Positions 11,485 to 64,000 of a DNA stretch of 64,000 nt are shown in pieces (position 1 is the stretch's first letter; every line of letters begins with the position of its first letter). The stretch is from Cristatella mucedo (lineage: Eukaryota; Bryozoa; Phylactolaemata; Cristatellidae). The stretch lies in assembly GCA_009760855.2 (NCBI GenBank), contig WPIO01000008.1:6432501-6496500 (forward strand), given 5' to 3'. The notes beneath the pieces were generated by a model. It did no database searches and had not been told where the DNA came from. It was given only the letters and a program-made list of their open reading frames with translations. The position numbers were made by a program, and so were the translations under genes.

Positions 11485-13292
11485 GTGCACAAGATAGACA
11501 ATATCAGGGAATCCATCCCTGCGATGCCAACCTCCCAACTAGAATGCTGTTCCTTGGTTCCTGGCTGCACCTCAATGTCTGCATTTAAGAAGGTCACTAG
11601 TGATCTAGTCCTAAAGTTCTTATCTCAATCAAAGAAGACTACAAGTCCTCTTGACCCTATTTCCACTGTCCTGCTCCTACGTTGATTTGATCTGCTGCTG
11701 CCATGGATAATTAACATCATTTATGTCATTAGCCTCAGGTCATGTCCCAGCACCTTTCAAAAAAGCTGTAGTCAGGCCACTTCTCAAGAAAGCAAAACTA
11801 GACCAAGAGAACTTAAGCAACTACCGCCCAGTCTCCCTTCTACCATTCCTATAAAAGACACTGGAACGGGTCGTGGCAGACCAGCTGAACTCATATATCG
11901 AAACCTCACATGTTGCTAGTAAGTTCTAGTCTGGCTTTAGAGCTAATCACTCCACAGAGTTGGCATTGCTTAGGTTCTACGACGACCTACTTAGGAATGC
12001 AGACATGGGTAGAGTTTCTCTGCTTGTTTTGCTCGATCTTTCGACAGCTTTTTATACCGTCGATCACCAAGCTCGTCTAGAGCACCTCTCATCTCGCCTG
12101 TACATCACTGGCACTGCTCTGCAGTGGTGCAAGTCATATCTCAGTGGGAGACTCCAGAGTATTGACGTGAATATACAAAGATCATCTGAAGTACCTCAGA
12201 AATATGGAGTACCTCAGGGCTCCATGCTAGGTCCTGTTCTTTTCACGTTTTATACTCTCCCTCTTGCTGATGCGATTGCCAAGCACAATCTAGGCTTTCA
12301 CTTCTATGGGGATGACACTCAGTTGTACCTTTGCTTTGATCCCTCCCAGCGTTCGAGCACCTCAAACTTTCTCAACTAACTTGCTGCATGCATTGATGAT
12401 ATCTGCACATGGATGGCAGCAAATTTTTTAAAACTATACGATGATAAAACGAACTTACTAGTTATGGGCAAACCCAGTGTGATTCGAAGATTGGAAAGGC
12501 TGACTCTCAAAATTGGCTCTGACAGCATATCTCCTGCTGCATCAGCTCGAAATCTGTGTTTTATATTCCAAAACGACCTCACGTTAGACGACCATATCAG
12601 CTCCACAGATAAATCTGCCTATTTTCAGCTCCATAACATTGCTAAAATTTCGGGCTTGTTTAGATAAAGTTACCACGTACAATGTGGTCCATGCATTCGT
12701 GACGTCCCGTCTCGACTTCTGCAACTCACTGCTTACAGGCCTACCAGCATGTATGATCAGGCGATTGCAGCTGGTGCAAAACTCTGCTGCTAGGCTTATC
12801 TGTCGTGAGTTTTGCAGTTGCCACATTACTCCACTTCTCGCCGACCTGCACTGGCTACCAGTCAAGCAACGGATTGACTTCAAGGTTTTTTCGCTCACTT
12901 TTAGGTCCCTTCATTCTATGACTCCAACCTATCTCTCAGATATATTACCCCATCAGGCCAAGCTTCGTACCGCCTGCTTTTCGGAATCCAACAGTCTACA
13001 AATACCTTGTACAAACCCAAAATCCTGTGGAGACCGTGCATTTAGTTCGGATGCTCCCAAAGCCTGGAATTCCCTCCCGACCTGCGTTAGCACATCCCCT
13101 GATCTGACCACATTTCAAAGGAACTTAAAAACACACCTGTTTGGGACAGCGTTTAATGGGTTCTTGAGATTCATCCTTCATGTGCTTATGCGTGCTGACA
13201 CTGTGCATGCTGCCACTTACCACACTTGCATGCTGACCCTGTGCATGTCACCCCTAACCATATTATTCATTGTGTTTGTTTTTCAAGCATGA
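11485..13292 (+). pseudogene. LINE family A reverse transcriptase remnant in at least three frames
   Basis: Reverse transcriptase split by mutations. Fragments cover 11485-11685 (HKIDNIRESIPA, TTSPLDPISTVLLL), about 11.7-11.95 kb with stops ([11 protein letters not shown]), 11960-12379 (LLDLSTAF, PQGSMLGP, FYGDDTQLYLCF), 12413-12667 and 12639-13292. Motif A keeps its Asp and motif C reads YGDD rather than the YADD of the other copies. The C-terminal piece includes NSLPTCVSTSPDLTTF, shared across family A. Confidence 0.88.
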
Positions 13293-13704
13293 TTTTACTT
13301 ACCATTCAATTGCGTTTCACTTTGCAGCAAATGCCAAGCGCCTAGAAAGAGATTAAGTTCTCTGAGGGTGTTTTATCAAGTGTATTATTCTTATTATTAT
13401 CATTTAAATACACGTAACACTTCAACATTATAAACTTCGTGTTAACTGTCCGATAGCAGATCCTAGCCATTAACGAATTCTGAGTTATTTTGAAATTAGA
13501 CCCGGGCTAAAGTGAAATATTTTGTGCTGAAAGAATGCTTTAAATTCCATGACTAGGCTGTCAAGCTTTTCAAGAAGTGTTTTACTACTGCAGTAAATTG
13601 ATCCTTAAATTGTCCAATAACTGTTTTATGACCTTATGCGTTATAAAGCAACTTACCATAAATCCTCTTTAATCTTCACTATCGAAAGAATTCATCCATC
13701 AAGC

Positions 13705-13729
13705 AAGCTCTCTCTTTCTCTCTCCCTCC

Positions 13730-13791
<62 letters not shown>

Positions 13792-13795
13792 ATGG
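13705..13795. repeat. (TC)n microsatellite
   Basis: A run of CT dinucleotides about 80 bp long with few interruptions (CTTT, CCCT). Confidence 0.95.
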
Positions 13796-13924
13796 GGCTA
13801 CTGCAATTTGCGTAAAGTAACATATCCGAATTTAATTTTAATGCACTCAGTTTTGATGCTCGCATTAGTGCCCCAGCTGCTGTAGCTAAGATTGTTTCGA
13901 GTAATATTATGATCCCTTCTTTAT

Positions 13925-14135
13925 GTGCTTGCTACTACTGTGCATGCTGCCACTAACCATACTTGCATGCTGATCCTGTGAATGTCATCCTTAACCACGT
14001 TGATCTTGTAATTTCGTGAGCAAGCTACCACTAAATGTTTGACCGTGTTTTCTTAGCAGCAAAGACAAAGCGACTTGGGGAAGATTGAGTTTTATGATGG
14101 CGCTTTATCTATTGGTATGATTTTATATTTTATTG
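13925..14135 (+). mobile_element. LINE family A 3'-UTR fragment
   Basis: GTGCATGCTGCCACTAACCA and TTGCATGCTGATCCTGTGAA match the family A 3'-UTR (compare 13.20-13.25 and 59.25-59.29 kb). Diverged remnants of the terminal GCAGCAAA and GGCGCTTTATC elements follow. No ORF2 sequence precedes it. Confidence 0.65.
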
Positions 14136-14599
14136 ATATCAGACATGCCCAAAACATGGGCAAGGAAAATATTTGTCGACAGTACAAAAAATCAGCAAAT
14201 CTGCAAAAGCTATGCATATATTTAGCGTGCAGTCGTTCTGCACGATTATGTATGACCTGTTTAAGCGCCAAGCCATTGAGGTCATAAGCTTCTGCATTGG
14301 CTGTTTAGCTGCTGTACTATTTATCCCAAATATTAATGAAATGGTCGGATACTGGTGTAAGCCGAAAACATCGCTCCGCCCAAGCAATTTTCCTTCATGG
14401 TTTTTCTACGGTTCAAATCAGGCGACCGGCTGGGTAACTGAACCAGTGCTTAAAAGGATTCGTCAAAAAGATCGTTACTTAAATTATCTTTTGATCAAAC
14501 ATGATACACAGTTTATAGCCCAAGTACTGTGCAAGTTTTTATCACATTTGGGAGGCAGATGAGGACTCTACTTTGAGGCAGCTGAAGTACTTTTCGACG

Positions 14600-14985
14600 A
14601 ATCCTTGTTTAGACCAGCCCTGTAATTTAATGAAACTTGTCTCCGTCGGTAACACATCAAAGCCATGAAGGCCATGCTCGTGTTTCGCCGGAGCTTTTTC
14701 AATAGCACACTCACAGCCTAAGCATCTTGTGGGACGCATTCGGTAGCCAACAGACTTAGTCTCACACAACAAAGAGAAAGTGGGAATCATAGCAGATTGA
14801 GGAGAGCAGTTGAGGTAGTGAGTGGCATTGGAGTAGCAGCCCAAGACGGCTGAAAAGGATGATTCTTGAACGGCAGCAGGAGAGTAGTTGTTGTTGCATA
14901 AGAATGTTTCAAGTGAGTTCCACCGTCTATGACCTGCATAGCTAAAGCTTTGGTCGCCAACCATCTTTAAGCCTGCAAAGTTTTC
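14600..14985 (-). mobile_element. LINE family B 3' end, outer part of a nested stack
   Basis: The minus strand shows the end of family B ORF2 (QSFSYAGHRRWNS) and the terminal block (ETKSVGYRMR, LGCECAIE). It begins about where the family B copy at 16.73-17.29 kb breaks off, so the two may be halves of one element separated by family A insertions. Confidence 0.8.
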
Positions 14986-15149
14986 AAAGCATAACTTTAA
15001 ATAGCTAGGTTACTAAAAAAAACTTGTTCTGGGTTAGGTATGATGCTCATGCAAAACTAACCGGACCAATGATGATTAGTTCAATGGCACTAAGGTGGAA
15101 CTAAGGCACGGGGCTGAACGTAAAAATAAGTAACGCATTATTATTAAAT

Positions 15150-15600
15150 TTGTACAGCGTCCTCAGACAACTAAATCTCTATCTGATATCCGTAGATATG
15201 CTGAAGCAGAAAGCGTGATGAATTATTTAGGAATACAAGGCTCAATGTCAACAAGAGTAGCATTTTTTGAGGTGCCATGAAAGGAATCAGCATGCATATA
15301 TAGTCACTAGTAGCATGGGCATTATCAGCAAAAAGGGGCCCACAAAGAAAGAATGACATGGATCAACTAAATACTGTGTCAAATAAATGCACCATAACAT
15401 ATTTCTTAAATTTCATCAAGTCAGGGGTGCCATGACTTCAGTCGGGAGCCAGTTCCACGGTTTGGAACCATACGCACAAAGGCACTGTCATTAAAGAATT
15501 TTAATAAGTGCATCTTCACGTGAAATTTAAAGGATGCATGATCGTAATAGATTGGGATATTCACAGAAACCATACTTCGAACTATCAATGCACTTGAGCC
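15150..15600 (-). mobile_element. Diverged LINE family A-like 3' end
   Basis: Minus-strand sequence resembles the family A C-terminus and 3'-UTR (a diverged PKPWNWLP-type segment, then ATGCATGCTGATTCC) and ends near AGATTTAGTTGTCTGAGGAC with an ATT-rich tail. It is more diverged than its neighbours, suggesting an older insertion or a sister subfamily. Confidence 0.6.
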
Positions 15601-15639
15601 TAAAACTCAATCGCCAAAGGCCATGCCAGTGACGACGAC

Positions 15640-16725
15640 TTGATTAGTTGTCATCGAGTTTAATATAAATAAAAATAATAAAGCAACATGTTCCTGCAGA
15701 GAACTAAATCTCTTTCTAGGCTCTTTACATTTGCTGCAAAGGAAGCATGATCGAATGGTTAGTGGTCGCATGCTCAATGACAACAAAAGTAACATGGTTA
15801 GGGGTCCAATGCACAGGGTCAGCATTCAAATATGGCTAGATGCAGTATGCAAAGTATCGGCACACATAAGCATGTATAGCACGAATTACATAGACCCGCT
15901 ACATGCTGTCGTAATCGATGCGTTTTTAGTTCCGTATAAATGTGGTCAATTTAGGAGTTCTCATGATTCAAGTCGGAAGTGAGTACCCGGCTTTGGAACA
16001 TACGAGCTAAAGGCATGGTCTCCAAAAAACTTGAGGTTCGCACTAGGTAAAGGTAAACGATTAGATTCTCACAAGCGAACGGTATGATGCTTGCCAGGTG
16101 GGGGAGGAGATCGCATAGGTAGGCTGGAGCCAAAGAATGAAAGGACCTAAAAGTGTGCGATAATTTCTTTTTAAGTCGATGTGTTGCTAGAGGGTGGTTG
16201 GTTGCAGGTTGGCCCGAAGTGAAGAGATGTGGCAACTGTGACCCTTGCTACAGACAATTATAGCTGCAGAGTTTTACAAAAGCTGTAAGCCGCTGATTAC
16301 ACAGTGGGTAGACCTACAAGCTATGAGTTACAGAAGTTTATACGGGATGTCAAAAAGTTATGGAGCAATTCAGATGCAGTATCCTGGTCTAAGAAAGACC
16401 AAGTTTTAGCATTGTTATGTAGTTGAAAGTAAGCAGACTTGACAATGGAGCTAATTTGGTCATCCAATGAAAGGTCAGTTTGGAACAGGACACCATGATT
16501 TCGTGCAGATTCAACATAACATATACCAGTAGAGCCGATAGTTAACTGTAATTTCTCCCGTTTCCTAATCACATTGGCTTGTCCATAACTAGAGAGTTGG
16601 TTTTATCAATATTGAATTTAAGAAATTGTCTGCCATCCGCGTGCGGGTGTCATTAATATATGCAGCTAGGTATTTGAGAGAATGCGATGTGCTACAAGGC
16701 TGGAAGGGTTCAAAGCAAAGAGGCT
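15640..16725 (-). mobile_element. LINE family A copy inserted in family B
   Basis: The minus strand reads from the post-RT region (FEPFQPCSTSHSLKYLAAYI, DLSLDDQISSIVKSAYFQLH) through the C-terminus (HTFRSFHSLAPAYLCDLLPH) to the 3'-UTR and the end near AGAGATTTAGTTCTC. Several frameshifts are present. At about 16725 it joins family B sequence in mid-protein (LADRLHQFQP on the B side), as expected of a 5'-truncated insertion into an older element. Confidence 0.82.
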
Positions 16726-17290
16726 GAAACTGGTGCAGCCGGTCAGCTAGGTACGGAGGGGCCAAGTCGTGGCGGGCCTTGCGGGTCAGCTTAAGAATTT
16801 TGCTTAGTATCCGTTGCTCAACCGGCATGCATCGTAGCTCTTTTAGCAAAAGCGACATGTGCTTAAACATCTGGGACTTGAAGACTAGTCTTGCTGCCAT
16901 ATTCACAGCCAGCTGCAGTCGCCTAGTTGATGTCTGCTGAAGCCCAGCCAAAAGGGCATTACAATAATCAAGCCGAGACTGAATTAAGGAGCTAGTTAAA
17001 TTGTTTACATGCCACTTTGTAGGAGAGCACATAGCCTTGGATAAGGATCGGAGGTGATGGCTAGCTATAGAAGCAGTCTTAGTAATGTAGCTTTTAAAAT
17101 TAATGCAGCTGCCGAAAGCGACAACTAAATTTCGAGCACGTGGTGGTGGTTGGGAAAAAACATCACCTATTTGAAGAGCTAAGTCTTTTAATCCAGACAC
17201 GAGCTTTTGGTGTCCTATGAGTAGCAGTTGGGTTTTATTGTCATTTGATAGCTCTGAAAATATAGCTAGGATCTGAAAGTAATATTACAG
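16725..17290 (-). mobile_element. LINE family B ORF2 C-terminal fragment
   Basis: One frame of about 165 codons resembles the family B copy at 29.7 kb: PPPRARNLVVAFGSCINFKS, SRLDYCNALLAGL, NMAARLVF, LKELRCMPVEQRI and KARHDLAPPYLADRLHQFQP. It represents the region after the RT palm of CR1/L2-like ORF2. Coding similarity stops at the family A junction. Confidence 0.85.
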
Positions 17291-17394
17291 TGCCAGTGGT
17301 GCCCAATTGATATGAGATTCGCTCAAGAAGGACATAGGAATCGATAGCCTCTAAAGATGCCAAATATAAATGGGAAACAAGCAGAGATAGTCTT

Positions 17395-17665
17395 TCTAAG
17401 TCTGCATTCCTCTATTCTCGCCGACTATTGCTAATACTTTTCAGTGGTCCTGAGCTGCCACTACCATGCTACTCAATACCCCAACTGCTCTCCTGACTCT
17501 GCTATGCTTCCCAATTTCTCTTTGTTGCATGAGACAAAGTCTGTTGGCTACCGAATGCGTACCGAAAGCCACTTAGGCTGTAAGTGTAATATACAAAACT
17601 TTCCTGCGTAACACCCACATAGTATTTAAGACTTTTCGGAGTTACAGATGGAGATACAAAAACAA
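17395..17665 (+). mobile_element. LINE family B 3' end with (CAAAAA)n-like tail
   Basis: Carries CAGTGGTCCTGAGCTGC, CTGCTATGCTTCCCAATTTC and CGAATGCGTACCGAAAGCCA, then ACAGATGGAGATAC and a tail of ACAAAAACAAAAACAAAT. It lacks ORF2 and faces the opposite way to the nested stack beside it. Confidence 0.82.
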
Positions 17666-17754
17666 AAACAAATCCTAAGTAATTTGATATAGGCACGAAA
17701 AAAGGCGGACTCTGTTGGTTGACTAGCTGTTAAATCGGACTGGAACACATTATC

Positions 17755-17945
17755 ACTGCGTGGACTCCCAACTTGTGAGTTTAGTTGGTCTGCAACGAAT
17801 TGGTCCAGTATCTTTTATACAAATTTAAGACTCGAGGGTGAGCGGAACACGATGAAGTTATCTGGATATAGTTTTACTTTCTTGATTAGTGGCCTGACTT
17901 CAGCCTTTTGAAAAGGTGCTGGGACATGACCTTAGCTGATGGAAT
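17755..17945 (-). mobile_element. LINE family A RT fragment
   Basis: The minus strand encodes [19 protein letters not shown]-like sequence, a damaged NYRPVSLLP region and FVADQLNSQVG. This corresponds to the start of the RT domain (compare 57.78-57.94 kb). Confidence 0.7.
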
Positions 17946-18254
17946 GACTTACTGCCGTAGAGTATTTCATCTCGCCAGTTGAATACTGAAGGTGCAATGA
18001 AATGATTTTGTGTTATTCCAGTGAAATTGTTCTAAATAATTACGTTATTGGACATCAGGCAGCCGGGAGCTTTGGTGCATCGCGATACAGTAACAATTCC
18101 ACTTCATTTCGTAAATTATACTCTGAATATTTCCAGTCAAAATTCCGATTTCAATGGAACCTTTAATTTTTATGATGGTGGAATACAGTATACTTTTTTA
18201 TTTCTCTTACTTGGTCACATCACGTCTCACCTTTGCTGCAGATCATGCTAAAAT

Positions 18255-18480
18255 GTGAATGCATATGACATCCCAATTCCTCAAATTAAATGTAGCCAAA
18301 CCAATGTGCTACTTAAGAATAAGGCCAATGTTTCTAAAATATTGAAAAACCAATCACTGAAAATGGGCTCTGCTAGGCTAGGTAATTTGGTGTTGAATCT
18401 GCACGAATTCTAGAGTTTCAGTTTTAAAGTGACGTTTTATCAGTCGACTATATCAGCTTCTTGGTCAGTAATCCTATTCT
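18255..18480 (+). mobile_element. LINE family A fragment after the RT palm
   Basis: The plus strand shows a strongly decayed match to FLKLNDDKTNLLVMGKP through LDDHISS: FLKLNVAKPMCYL, then AAATGGGCTCTGCTAGG and a frame-disrupted CDHIS-like end. It lies about 320 bp beyond the receptor stop codon. Confidence 0.5.
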
Positions 18481-18647
18481 CAGATATTGGTGCTGCGTAA
18501 TATTCAGGAGTAGAGTTACTACAATCACAATGACTCATCTTATGATGCTACTGAGAAAAGTCACGCTTGCATACCAATTGCAGAAAATTGTTAACAGTGG
18601 TAAGACTACCTGAAAACTTGAAAAAAGAATTTTCCGACATGTTTATG

Positions 18648-18653
18648 TTTATT
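18648..18653 (-). promoter_or_regulatory. Candidate poly(A) signal AATAAA of the receptor gene
   Basis: The minus strand reads AGAATAAACAT about 143 bp beyond the receptor stop codon. A canonical hexamer at this distance is a reasonable 3'-end signal, but AATAAA is common in AT-rich DNA. Confidence 0.4.
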
Positions 18654-18795
18654 CTAATTAAGGACGACATGACAACTTTCAATACCTAAAGTAAACAAAA
18701 ATAGGAGGATTTGAAGTCTCCCCACTCTGTCGTTGAAGGCACGCTTAAGGATGAATGCATGCTGAGTAGCAGTGTTCAGAATTGATTTATGCACA

Positions 18796-63189
<44,394 letters not shown>

Positions 63190-64000
63190 CTGAAACACGG
63201 TACAAATAAGCAGGTATTTTATGTGCGAAAGCTACACGCTCCCTGTGATCAATGTGGAACTGTATACATCCCACAATTAAACGTAGCATTTATTTACACA
63301 TGTTCACCATTAGCAACCATGCCTCAGCGAGATTTGCTGAGTCAATAGTATTCGTTAAAGCAAGTACAGCTGTGGATGTATTTAAAGCTCGATAACATAC
63401 ATTGTTTTACTTTTGACAGTGACTAAATAGTGTCTATGATGTACTGTGATCAAAACACGGGTTCCTAAATGTTAATAAATGTATTTAAATATGAAATCAA
63501 TTTCTTATTTCTTGTGTAAATTTATCTAACAGTAAAAACAAAGTGGAAAATTCTTAACTGTGAACATTGAACAAGCATCAAGCTTATTGGGACTGCTCTA
63601 AAAACGTTTTTAGCGAATTAAGAAAAAATGCTCTCATGTACAAATTTCTCATAAATTATTGTCCTAAATGGAATCACATTGTAGTTTTTCCTATTATAAC
63701 ACAGGCATTTGAGCCAATACTGACAATATTGTAATTCAGATTGTAATAGATTATCACACTAGTTTAGGCTACCATCATTACCCTTGCAATCATTTGCCCA
63801 CATATCATGACACTGGTTACAGGTTAAAACTCTGAATAAGGCAAGCTTTCATTGCCCGCTGCAAGCGGGAGTGACAGCTGCTAAGGATCTCTTTCGGCTA
63901 CACAAAACATGATGCTGCTGAATCGGAAGATTTTTACTCTGTTATATCTATGCAAATGACAAGCATTTGAAGCTGATTTGACTCAGAAAAGTAGTATTTC
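63190..64000. other. Intron upstream of receptor exon 1, nothing recognised
   Basis: No exon with fitting phase (one base out) is evident in these 811 bp, so the start of the gene lies outside the window. Confidence 0.5.

Larger units (their letters stand above)
10580..13406 (+). mobile_element. Most complete LINE family A copy (CR1/L2-like), decayed
   Basis: This copy preserves, in order, an AP-endonuclease part (YRPPG, GDFN, GHTLDQI), a connecting segment, the reverse-transcriptase palm ([30 protein letters not shown]), the conserved ORF2 C-terminus (LDFCNSLLTGLPA, LLADLHWLPVKQRIDFKV) and the 3'-UTR with the GCGCCTAGAAAGAGATTAAG end and ATT-rich tail. Frameshifts near 11.27, 12.38 and 12.64 kb and several stops break the frame, so it cannot encode an active protein. 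The order and motifs match the Jockey/CR1/L2 group. Family A is the reference here for many shorter copies. Confidence 0.92.

Noticed and set aside
9575-13795. CRISPR-like or satellite array
   Set aside because: The only short-period repeats are microsatellites; no regularly spaced direct repeats with unique spacers exist anywhere in this eukaryotic window.
14075-14562. Plus-strand frame of up to 129 codons with hydrophobic stretches
   Set aside because: It overlaps the end of a LINE 3'-UTR fragment, has no family motif and no splice context; hydrophobicity is common in AT-rich chance frames.

Overview
This is metazoan nuclear DNA. It is AT-rich, with GT-AG introns up to about 7.8 kb, long dinucleotide microsatellites, tRNA-headed SINEs and many decayed CR1/L2-type non-LTR retrotransposons. 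An invertebrate is likely, but the sequence alone does not fix the phylum. There are no bacterial-style operons. Most open frames longer than 60 codons are either retrotransposon remnants or chance.

The main gene is on the minus strand and fills roughly 63.2 kb down to 18.8 kb. I rebuilt it exon by exon from splice sites, reading phase and protein motifs. It is an adhesion G-protein-coupled receptor (class B2) of which 18 exons are visible. They encode about 989 residues plus an unseen N-terminus lying beyond 64 kb. Domain order is: an unassigned Cys-bearing segment, an Ig domain, a SEA-like domain, a hormone-receptor motif (HRM), a GAIN domain ending in a GPS with the canonical HL/T cleavage site, seven transmembrane helices and a short cytoplasmic tail. 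Phase agrees at all 17 junctions; two GAIN boundaries are less certain than the rest.

A second minus-strand gene is cut by the left edge. Positions 1-1276 are one uninterrupted frame of about 424 codons, rich in Ser and Thr with many N-glycosylation sequons, behind a good splice acceptor. It looks like the mucin-like ectodomain of a surface or secreted protein. Its other exons are not recognised here.

Between these genes (about 1.3-18.5 kb) and inside the receptor introns lies a graveyard of repeats. Two CR1/L2-like LINE families are present. Family A carries endonuclease and reverse transcriptase and ends in (ATT)n. Family B has a different 3' end containing a recurring CGAATGCGTACCGAAAGCC-like block and variable simple tails. 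The longest family A remnants are at 10.6-13.4, 48.7-50.0 and 57.5-59.5 kb. A nested stack occupies 14.6-17.3 kb. A tRNA-headed SINE (three copies) carries the same 3' end as family A, and two of its copies sit inside LINE remnants. At least two other tRNA-like SINE types, two local tandem duplications, seven notable microsatellites and an unexplained GC/CpG-rich island at 3.06-3.86 kb complete the window.
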